26,138 nucleotides of DNA from the IMG/VR virus record IMGVR_UViG_3300009184_000180, positions 1 to 26,138 of that record. One strand, 5' to 3'. Positions 19,641 through 26,138 of this stretch are shown here, one piece after another. The notes beneath the pieces are model-generated. The model saw only the letters and a program-made list of their open reading frames with translations. It ran no database searches and was not told where the DNA came from. The number at the start of each line of letters is the position of its first letter. Position 1 is the stretch's first letter. Made by a program: the position numbers and the translations under genes. Origin of the DNA: a virus.

Positions 19641-21914
19641 TTATTTTGCAAGCTTATTTTTTTCGGACATCGCCCGTAACTTTTGAGCAGTTTGGGCATC
19701 TCGGAGAGCCATGCGTTGTTTGGCTTCCTCTTCTTTAAGACGCAACCTAGTTCTAGACGACTCTTGTTGGATTGCCGCGTCAGCTTGAACCTTCGCAAGT
19801 TTAGCCGCGTAGTCTGCTTGAGCCTTAGCTTGCGCATCATCAATCTGCATTTTAATCGACTGCTCAAACTGTTGTTGTTGGGCCTTTGCCATAGCTTCTT
19901 GCTGGTCTTGTTGGGCTTTGGCAATCTGGTTTCCAAGAGACTGTACAGCTTGGTTCATCTTATTAATGAGAGTTTTAAATTGTCCGTACGCCACTTCACG
20001 AGTCTTGTCTCCCTTAATAGCCTGCAAATGTTGAGACATATGCGGAGTTTGCAACGAGAGGTACTTGAAAGCTTCGACTGGGGGAACTGCATTCTGGTCG
20101 AGAGCTTGCAAGAATCGAGCGGCGTCCATACCGTGAACTTGCAAATGAATAGCGTGGTTTTCGTTGGGCTGAACCGTTACGCTACGACCACTCTGCATCG
20201 AATCATTCTCCAGTTCGGCAATCTTAGCGTCAATCGGAAGACGAGGGGCTACGGCTTTGGATGGGGCATACCGATCTACCTGATCGTAACCAACACGAAC
20301 GGCTACTCGATCGCGGATAACATTCGCGCGACCAGTCTCATCCAGCATAGGCAACATTTGCATGAATTCGTTGAATGCCAACAGACGAGCTTGAGCACTT
20401 CCGTAGCCAACGGCTTTTAAAGGAGTGACGTCGTATACGGCTTTAAGAGCTTCGGGAGGAACGCCACGCTCTTTAAGACGTTTGTGGAAAAGAAGGGCAA
20501 TCGCAGCTCCGGGTTCATCTTGCGTCCAGTTAGTTCTGGAGAGACGGCGGAACTGTTCTCTGAGAAGTTTGCCCCACGGGACGTAATAGAAGTTCTGAGC
20601 TTGGGTCGAAAGTACGGCTTCTTTTTCCAACTGAGCATTAACTTCAGTAGCTGTCCTATCCCCGCTACCAGAATCAACCGATTGCGGAGCGTAGCTTCCG
20701 GTGTTATTCCGACGAACCATCGTAAGCTCTTGGGCAATCGGGAGAGCGTTGTTAGCAAGATTGGGCTCGGTTCGGTCAACAATGTTGAGGTTCGGCGGGA
20801 TGATTGCCATCGGACCGTTGTACGCAACTGTTAGGTTTGCCAAGTCATCCATCGTCTGAGGCTGGATCATCAACGAGGTCGACAAGAGAGTCGAATCGAT
20901 GATGGCATTACGAAGACGGTTAGTTATTTGAATGTGAGGATAAATCTTATAGCCCAAACCACGGATCGAATGAAGCGTCCCGTTCGTTCCAATACCATAG
21001 GTGAACAACACCAAAGCTTCATTGATCGTGCTAAAACGGCTGTCCTTCCGATAAAGGAAGTTCAAGTTAGACCCATCTCGGAGACCAATAGCGTGTGTGA
21101 TTGTGCCATCAAACTCTTGGATGTAATAGTGAACAGTCTGGATCTCAGCGGAACGGGCGTAAGAAAGGGAAAGATCGTTATCCTTCAGCATGACTTGAAT
21201 TTCTTCCCAATCCAAACGAACTCCAGCGGTATCGACTGGGACAGCGTTGATGATAGCCCTTCGAGTTTCCTCGACATCCCAACCCACCTGCTTGGCTACT
21301 TTAGGATCTTTGATGTACTGGTAAAGTTCGTGGGCGTAGTAAGAACGACGAGCACAGCAAAACTCGAATCGAGTATCAGAAGCGGCAACGCCGCGCGGAA
21401 CAAAGAAATCTTTCAGGCCGGCGACTTTCCAGCGCCAATCAGTATCGTCCTCAAAGAAAGCAAACCCAACACCATAAGCCACAAACTCGTGCGAAAGTCT
21501 TTGCTGGTTATAAAAGAATTCGTCCCAATCTTTTCGAAGAACACGATCGAACTCTTCGCTGATAATACTACCATAAATGCCTCGTTGCGTCCCATCGCCA
21601 AACTTTGTCTTAACTTCTGCGATTTGAGGCACTCCATTTACCAAATCAGAATAAGCGGAAAGGGCGTACTCAAGGTCGGCCTGAGCTTCTAGAAAGTTTA
21701 GATTCGAACGATAAGACTGGCCGAGAGTCCTGAGCGTTTCAGAATTGTACGGTGCTTCGCCGTCGAGCATCGCTTGTACCTTAACCCTCTGCGACGAGGC
21801 GATAAGATCCGCGTCAAGAAGGCGACGATAAATTCCATAAGCTGCTTTTGCATCTTTAAGTCTTGATTTGGGTGCTTTCCCAGTCTCCGAAATCGTTTCG
21901 AGGTTTTGGTCCAC
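19641..21914 (-). CDS. Portal protein
   Basis: A protein of 757 residues, directly after the terminase gene. The N-terminal 100 residues are helical (YGIYRRLLDADLIASSQRV); the core has typical portal features, including LNFLEAQADLEYALSAYSDLV, an alpha/beta wing (residues 130-230) and GLGYKIYPHIQITNRLRNAI (about 325-345), and CLIP/stem-like helices. The last 110 residues are a long Gln/Ala/Lys-rich helix (KAQQDQQEAMAKAQQQQFEQ and onward), recalling the C-terminal barrel or coiled coil of P22-type portals, which are of similar length. The start is GTG at 21914, supported by TAGGAGT at 7 nt; no nearby ATG competes. It forms the dodecameric DNA channel of the head. Confidence 0.9.
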   Translation of the reverse strand: MDQNLETISETGKAPKSRLKDAKAAYGIYRRLLDADLIASSQRVKVQAMLDGEAPYNSETLRTLGQSYRSNLNFLEAQADLEYALSAYSDLVNGVPQIAEVKTKFGDGTQRGIYGSIISEEFDRVLRKDWDEFFYNQQRLSHEFVAYGVGFAFFEDDTDWRWKVAGLKDFFVPRGVAASDTRFEFCCARRSYYAHELYQYIKDPKVAKQVGWDVEETRRAIINAVPVDTAGVRLDWEEIQVMLKDNDLSLSYARSAEIQTVHYYIQEFDGTITHAIGLRDGSNLNFLYRKDSRFSTINEALVLFTYGIGTNGTLHSIRGLGYKIYPHIQITNRLRNAIIDSTLLSTSLMIQPQTMDDLANLTVAYNGPMAIIPPNLNIVDRTEPNLANNALPIAQELTMVRRNNTGSYAPQSVDSGSGDRTATEVNAQLEKEAVLSTQAQNFYYVPWGKLLREQFRRLSRTNWTQDEPGAAIALLFHKRLKERGVPPEALKAVYDVTPLKAVGYGSAQARLLAFNEFMQMLPMLDETGRANVIRDRVAVRVGYDQVDRYAPSKAVAPRLPIDAKIAELENDSMQSGRSVTVQPNENHAIHLQVHGMDAARFLQALDQNAVPPVEAFKYLSLQTPHMSQHLQAIKGDKTREVAYGQFKTLINKMNQAVQSLGNQIAKAQQDQQEAMAKAQQQQFEQSIKMQIDDAQAKAQADYAAKLAKVQADAAIQQESSRTRLRLKEEEAKQRMALRDAQTAQKLRAMSEKNKLAK

Positions 21915-21949
21915 GTTGAACTCCTAGATACTCAATTAGATGAGAACGG

Positions 21950-23647
21950 TCAAGAATATAAGGAACTAGCGTTTCGCGCAAAAGAAAGAAAGTCCCTGTA
22001 CTTGCCTCCACCTGCTACGGTAGTTCCGGCCACGGCACTAGCCCTTTGACGACACACATCTAGCATGAGAAAAGCAGCATCAGCTATGTCTGGAGACCTT
22101 CCAAATCTAGCTTTCATATCTTTCTTAGATTCAACGTAGATCTTGCCACGTTCAGCCGTTCGATACTGTCTAGCTACTAGTTCTCGAGCTAGGTCGATAG
22201 TCACGCCTCTAACCTGACCAGCTCGTAAAAACTCTCTACCTACGTACCAAAGTTCCGACACTCTGTTCCCATAAGATTCATCTGCCTTTATGCGAGAGCT
22301 TCGGCTGACCGGCATATTACTCGGTCTTTCGGAGAATTTGACTCTCAGTATTGAGGGGCTCCAAATAGTAGCTATGATATCGCAAAGCGGATCACCTGCT
22401 CCGGTAGCGTCGACGGCTAGGTATCGCGGTAGAACCCCGTACTTCTCGCACTCTTGCTTTAACAACTGAGCAATCTGGTAGTTACGTGGGTTGTCTTTGA
22501 GCGAGGAGTTCTCTTGAAGTTCCACGTATTTGTCAAAGTGAACTGTCATCCCAGCGTCGGTCTCTCCGTACTTCCCTAGAAATAGAACAGATCTATCCCC
22601 CCCGCTGGTAAAACCAGGATCGAACCCAGCCACGGGAATCGGTTGTTTGGCCCCGACCCACATGGCTGGTTTGTGGGCTTCAAATTTACGAAGATCCGCT
22701 TCGCTGTAAATGTTCTCTTCAGAACCAGCAGGCGCTGGGAAAGAACGAATAAACCGCCAATAAGAAAGAGAATTTTCGCCAAGTCGTTTGCGATCCTCGT
22801 CTAATTTTTTACCAGTCAGCAAGAACGGCCACTTGTCGTCGTTATCTAGGTTGGGCGTCTTCTCTCCGTCTAGGTGGAGACAGAACCCATCTTTTGTTTC
22901 CCAACCACCTTCGTCTACCGTTATCGACTGCCATCCGTCTTTGGGTGTAACAAACTGCCCAAAAGGGTCGTAAGCGGAATTGAAGTTACCGCAGGCGACA
23001 CATTGGAAAAAGGGGTTGGCCGAAAGATTGGCCGTGGCCTCAAAGATAGCGGGAGATACATCTGTGGCCTCATCAATTAAAAGGAACACCCGTTTGTTTT
23101 TCAGGCCAAGCAACTTTTCGGAAGCTTCCTTTTCTTTATCTTTTGCGGAAGGAACAAGCGTGATACTAGACCGATCACTACTACCTTCTTCCAGCACAAG
23201 TTTGCCCATTGAGTCAACCAACTTTCCGGGCATCACCTTTGCTTGCATGTGACGTTCACGGACTCGACCCCACATACGCTTACGAGCTTCACGGACTGAC
23301 GTGGTAGTGACTAAGACCAAAGTATCAAACGGAGCAGAGTACCAATTGACCAACCCCCACAAACCAACCACCTCAGTCTTTGCCGAAGATTTAGGCCCGG
23401 AGATGCCAAGATAGTTCCACTTGCAAAGTTCTACGATTTGCTCATCAGCCCATGGGTTGCGTTGAAATCCTTGTGGGTTCTTCTTCGGATGATACGGCCA
23501 TAGCATCTCAACCACATTCCAGAAATGCTGTTCTTTGCCGAGACCACCAGTCTCAGGAGTCAAACCTTCTCGAAAAGCTAATAACTCGATCGTAAGTGAT
23601 GTAGCCCCTTCGGGCCACATTCGGCCATACTTCTCGGTTTGGGACAT
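21950..23647 (-). CDS. terL: Terminase large subunit
   Basis: A DNA-packaging motor and nuclease of 565 residues. The ATPase has a Walker A variant GPKSSAKT (residues 84-91) and Walker B VFLLIDEAT (187-195, Glu193 catalytic). The RuvC-like nuclease has GFDPGFTSGGD (Asp343), YLAVDATGAGD (Asp413) and SPDIADAA (Asp520, Asp523). ATG 23647 (MSQTEKYG) is preceded by CAGGTA at close spacing; the frame extends 10 codons further to a TTG at 23677, which I consider less likely. The next gene on the opposite strand starts 49 bp away, so both transcription units begin here. No small terminase subunit gene is visible; it should lie elsewhere. Confidence 0.93.
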   Translation of the reverse strand: MSQTEKYGRMWPEGATSLTIELLAFREGLTPETGGLGKEQHFWNVVEMLWPYHPKKNPQGFQRNPWADEQIVELCKWNYLGISGPKSSAKTEVVGLWGLVNWYSAPFDTLVLVTTTSVREARKRMWGRVRERHMQAKVMPGKLVDSMGKLVLEEGSSDRSSITLVPSAKDKEKEASEKLLGLKNKRVFLLIDEATDVSPAIFEATANLSANPFFQCVACGNFNSAYDPFGQFVTPKDGWQSITVDEGGWETKDGFCLHLDGEKTPNLDNDDKWPFLLTGKKLDEDRKRLGENSLSYWRFIRSFPAPAGSEENIYSEADLRKFEAHKPAMWVGAKQPIPVAGFDPGFTSGGDRSVLFLGKYGETDAGMTVHFDKYVELQENSSLKDNPRNYQIAQLLKQECEKYGVLPRYLAVDATGAGDPLCDIIATIWSPSILRVKFSERPSNMPVSRSSRIKADESYGNRVSELWYVGREFLRAGQVRGVTIDLARELVARQYRTAERGKIYVESKKDMKARFGRSPDIADAAFLMLDVCRQRASAVAGTTVAGGGKYRDFLSFARNASSLYS

Positions 23648-23660
23648 TACCTGATGGTAA
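23647..23660. promoter_or_regulatory. Inverted repeat in the divergent intergenic region
   Basis: TTACC-TGAT-GGTAA (5-bp arms, 4-nt spacer) sits at the terL start, in the 49-bp gap between the two divergent transcription units. It could be an operator for either direction. The short arms make chance a fair alternative. A TATAAG (23686-23691 region) and a TTGGCA (23671-23676) are present, but their spacing is too short for a standard promoter. Confidence 0.3.
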
Positions 23661-23696
23661 CAGAATCCCCTTGGCAATCCACTCTTTTTATAAGAG

Positions 23697-24206
23697 ATGA
23701 TCTGGATGGTAGCTATTGATCCCGGAGCAAGCGGAGGTATTGCATCCGTAACTGTTAACGGTATGGTCGATGCCGTAAAGATGCCTGAGACTGAAGGAGA
23801 TGTGCTGGGTAAACTAAAGAGTTTGCGGACTTATCACGATGTTATTGTCATCGAACAAGTCGGTGGGTACGTAGGTGGGGCGGGAAGTCCCGGCTCAGCA
23901 ATGTTTAACTTCGGTCGTGGGTTTGGTTTTATTTTGGGAGTCTCGATGACACTTGGATTTAGAATTGAAATGGTTCGCCCTCAGGCATGGCAGAAAGCTT
24001 TGAGCTTGGGAAATAGCAAAGGAATGGCAAGTAAGACGGAATGGAAGAACAAGTTAAAAGCTGAAGCACAAAGACTATTCCCAAATTTAAGCGTGACATT
24101 ATCTACGGCGGATGCACTATTGATACTCGAATATGGCAGACATCATATTGTTCGAGTGGCAGAAACCGGGAGCGGAAGCGCTATTACAAAGTCTTCGGAC
24201 AAATAA
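23697..24206 (+). CDS. RuvC-like Holliday junction resolvase
   Basis: A protein of 169 residues with RuvC-type acidic residues: Asp8 in VAIDPGASGG, Glu53 in VIVIEQVGG, and Asp139 in STADALLILEYG. The first strand, glycine-rich loop and C-terminal helix match the RNase H-like fold of phage resolvases, which cut branched DNA before packaging or during recombination. The start is ATG 23697 or ATG 23706 (MVAIDPG); AAGAG at 23692-23696 has a suitable 9-nt spacing only for the latter, so the protein may be three residues shorter. Its last 74 nt overlap the helicase gene in another frame, an unusually long overlap. It opens the plus-strand block with helicase and nuclease. Confidence 0.87.
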   Translation: MIWMVAIDPGASGGIASVTVNGMVDAVKMPETEGDVLGKLKSLRTYHDVIVIEQVGGYVGGAGSPGSAMFNFGRGFGFILGVSMTLGFRIEMVRPQAWQKALSLGNSKGMASKTEWKNKLKAEAQRLFPNLSVTLSTADALLILEYGRHHIVRVAETGSGSAITKSSDK

Positions 24207-25407
24207 TGTAGCTCTCGACGCCAGCGATACTGGCACGGGTAAGACAGCTAAAGCAGTTTGGTTAGCCCAACAACTAAAAGCGGACGTAATCGTAGTCTGC
24301 CCAAAAGCAGTTATCCCGTCTTGGAAAGAATGGTTAGATCGAGGGGGTATAACGCATGACGTTATAAACTACGAAAAACTAAAGACGGGTAAGACAAGGT
24401 TTGGTAAATGGAACGACGCCAAAAGTTGGGAGTGGACTTTTAGGGGGGCTAAACTTTTAATTTTTGACGAGGTCCATCGTTGCAAGGGGGCCACAAGCGT
24501 TAACGCCAAGATACTTACGGGGTCAAAGAAGTACCCAGTACTAATGTTGTCAGCGACAGCTGCAGAGAATCCGCTGGACATGCGAGCGACAGGCTTCATG
24601 TTAGGTCTCCATGAATACCACGACTTCTACCGGTGGAATTACAAAATGGGTTGTCGACCTGCCCCATGGGGCCGTGGTCTGGCTTTCATGGGCGGAAAGA
24701 AAATGTTACAAGAAATTCATAAATCTATTTTCCCGTCTAAGGGGCACCGCATCCGAATCGCCGACCTTGGGGACGCTTTCCCAAGCAACTCCGTGTTTGC
24801 AGAGTGTTACGACATGGGGGACGTTGACGTCATCTACGAAAAAATGCAAGCGCAGCTTGCGGAGTTGCGAAGCAAACGAACGTCCGAGAACCCGCTCACA
24901 ATCAAACTCAGGGCGAGGCAAGAAGCGGAGTTGATGCGTGTACCTGTCTTTCTCGAGCTTACGGAACAGGCAATCGCAGAAGGAAATGCTGTCGTTGCTT
25001 TCTTCAACTTTCGACAATCACTTGAAGCCTACCGAAAGCTTGTCAGAGAGGAATCGGCAGAAATCATTGGCGATCAAAAAGATGAAGACCGTGTACAAAA
25101 TATCGCGGACTTCCAAGCAAACAAAGTAAAAATATGTGCTTGCATGATTCAAGCAGGTGGTGTTGGATTGTCGCTCCATGACCTGCAAGGAGTACCAAGA
25201 ATCAGTCTTATCGCGCCGACATACTCGGCGATCGAAACCAAGCAGGCTCTCGGAAGAATTCATCGCGCAGGAGCTTTGTCTGCCAGTCGGCAATACTTGC
25301 TTTTCGCAAACGGAACCGTTGAAACACAAATCGCTAGGAGCCTCCGCCGAAAACTTCACAACATCGAAACACTTTCGGACGGGGACACATTAGGAGCAAT
25401 ACTATGA
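24133..25407 (+). CDS. SNF2-type superfamily 2 helicase
   Basis: A protein of 424 residues with the full SF2 motif set: LFEWQKPGAEAL (Q-motif-like, residues 6-17), DTGTGKT (32-38, Walker A), VIVVCPKAVIPSW (52-64, Ia), LLIFDEVHR (108-116, DEVH), LMLSATAAENP (137-147, III), IQAGGVGLSLHDL (339-351, V) and QALGRIHRAG (371-380, VI with Arg375 and Arg378). It lacks accessory domains and is short for a SNF2 enzyme, which is usual in phages. It would translocate on DNA with ATP, probably in recombination-linked replication. The start ATG lies 74 nt before the resolvase stop; no ribosome site is obvious, so coupling to resolvase translation is likely. It overlaps the next gene as ATGA. Confidence 0.9.
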   Translation: MADIILFEWQKPGAEALLQSLRTNNVALDASDTGTGKTAKAVWLAQQLKADVIVVCPKAVIPSWKEWLDRGGITHDVINYEKLKTGKTRFGKWNDAKSWEWTFRGAKLLIFDEVHRCKGATSVNAKILTGSKKYPVLMLSATAAENPLDMRATGFMLGLHEYHDFYRWNYKMGCRPAPWGRGLAFMGGKKMLQEIHKSIFPSKGHRIRIADLGDAFPSNSVFAECYDMGDVDVIYEKMQAQLAELRSKRTSENPLTIKLRARQEAELMRVPVFLELTEQAIAEGNAVVAFFNFRQSLEAYRKLVREESAEIIGDQKDEDRVQNIADFQANKVKICACMIQAGGVGLSLHDLQGVPRISLIAPTYSAIETKQALGRIHRAGALSASRQYLLFANGTVETQIARSLRRKLHNIETLSDGDTLGAIL

Positions 25408-26138
25408 GCCACCACAAATACGGACCAAGTTCACTCAAATGGCGGGAGATCTGCCCCGGATGGGACAACGAACCACAGCCAACGGAGGGCGGGTCTGTTG
25501 CTGCGTTAGAGGGAACGATGATGCACAAAGCCCTAGAAACTGGCAATTACGAAGGCTTGGACGAATGGCAGAAAAAAAATGTGCTGATGGTGTCCGATGT
25601 TTTCCAACAAATGAAAAACGAACTGGGAGAAATCATTGCGGATCTTCCCGAGGTTCAGTTGCAGATCGCCGAAGGTAAGACTTTCGGAACTGCGGACATC
25701 GTGCTGATCGGAAAGGGCAAAGCAAAGATTGGCGACGCCAAGTTCGGGTGGCATGCCGTGGATGACGCAGAAGAAAATATTCAAGGCTGGGCTTACGCCG
25801 TGGGCGTATTTGAGAAGTGGAAAGACGTTGACGAGGTTGAGGTGGTCTTTGCACAACCACGCATCAACATGATCAGCAGACATACTTTTAATCGTGACAA
25901 AGATTACGATCGGCTTAGACTCCGCGTAGAAACAATCATCGCTCGAGCTCAGCAACCAGAACCGGAACTGAACCCGACGGAGAAAGGATGTCTCTACTGT
26001 GGGAACAAAGGAACTTGCAAAGCACTACATTCGAAAGCCCTCGTCATCAGCAAAGGATACGACATGCTCCGAGACGCAGAGTTGCCGGTACTCGCAGACC
26101 CGCTTACTCTTGCGACTCCTGACCAGAGATCGCAGGCT
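25404..26138 (+). CDS. Cas4/AddB-type PD-(D/E)XK nuclease with Fe-S cysteines (3' end cut by window edge)
   Basis: This is an open frame of 245 codons to the right edge. Nuclease residues follow the Cas4/RecB order: His41 (MMHKALE), Asp98 (GTADIVLIG), Asp111-Ala-Lys113 (IGDAKFG), then Gln127-x-x-x-Tyr131 (NIQGWAYA). Four cysteines frame the domain, Cys17 (EICPGW) and Cys196/Cys199/Cys205 (CLYCGNKGTC), the pattern that binds a 4Fe-4S cluster in Cas4 and AddB. Phage members of this group (DUF2800-like) act as DNA end-processing exonucleases. The ATG overlaps the helicase stop (ATGA) and has TAGGAG 7 nt upstream. Residues after 206 continue past the cluster into a region I cannot assign. With helicase and resolvase it forms a DNA recombination/replication module. 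Confidence 0.88.
   Translation, partial: MSHHKYGPSSLKWREICPGWDNEPQPTEGGSVAALEGTMMHKALETGNYEGLDEWQKKNVLMVSDVFQQMKNELGEIIADLPEVQLQIAEGKTFGTADIVLIGKGKAKIGDAKFGWHAVDDAEENIQGWAYAVGVFEKWKDVDEVEVVFAQPRINMISRHTFNRDKDYDRLRLRVETIIARAQQPEPELNPTEKGCLYCGNKGTCKALHSKALVISKGYDMLRDAELPVLADPLTLATPDQRSQA

Noticed and set aside
19683-20420. Plus-strand Leu/Ser-rich open frame (245 codons) opposite the portal C-terminus
   Set aside because: Leu/Ser richness is the complement of Gln/Lys/Ala codons of the portal coiled coil; no start site.
20928-21692. Plus-strand open frame (254 codons) opposite the portal gene
   Set aside because: It is fully inside the portal gene on the other strand, with no start signal and no recognisable protein features.
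22576-22782. Other-frame open frames within terL on both strands
   Set aside because: All lie inside the motif-bearing terminase frame and show no start signals or family features.
25404-26138. CRISPR-linked Cas4
   Set aside because: Residues match the Cas4/AddB family, but no Cas1/Cas2 or repeat array is present; phage DNA-processing use is more likely.

Overview
The window is part of a double-stranded DNA tailed bacteriophage genome. Two divergent gene blocks meet at about 23.65-23.70 kb. The long minus-strand block (23647 down to position 1) carries packaging, head, lysis, tail and virion genes. The plus-strand block (23697 to the right edge) carries a RuvC-like resolvase, a SNF2-type helicase and a Cas4/AddB-type nuclease. 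I see no integrase, repressor, tRNA, insertion sequence or CRISPR array. No tape measure, tail sheath or tube gene is visible; with the portal and adaptor-type proteins this suggests a short-tailed (podovirus-like) phage, although genes outside the window could change that. A putative spanin with an outer-membrane lipoprotein signal implies a Gram-negative host. Sequence style (tail-fibre C-termini, small structural proteins) recalls phages of aquatic bacteria, but this is an impression, not a database result.

Minus strand, in transcription order: terminase large subunit, portal, a small unknown protein, scaffold. Then comes an overlapping sugar-modification cassette (glycosyltransferase, FkbM methyltransferase, DxD glycosyltransferase). 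A 251-bp leader with a candidate promoter and inverted repeats precedes the major capsid gene, which ends in a strong intrinsic terminator (14421-14459). Next are a run of small structural or unknown proteins, a large fibre with 17-residue YadA-like repeats, and a lysis cassette (XhlA-like membrane protein, one-protein spanin candidate, holin candidate, CHAP-type endolysin with two possible starts). A PD-(D/E)XK nuclease follows, then a large nozzle/hub-like protein, a 47-residue protein, an RCC1 beta-propeller fibre, a second fibre with its probable chaperone, an internally duplicated adaptor-like protein, and three candidate internal virion/ejection proteins, the last cut by the left edge.

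Genes are packed tightly: most junctions are 1-4 nt gaps or stop/start overlaps (ATGA, GTGA, TAATG, TAGTG). The only gap above 100 bp is the capsid leader; no gene-free stretch exceeds 300 bp. Several starts are better set by Shine-Dalgarno sites than by the longest frame, and two genes are easily missed: the left-edge partial gene and a 54-codon gene at 12976-13140. The most notable points are the glycan cassette beside the capsid gene, the capsid leader, the one-protein spanin and dual-start endolysin, the duplicated adaptor, the RCC1 fibre, and the domain-inserted nozzle protein.
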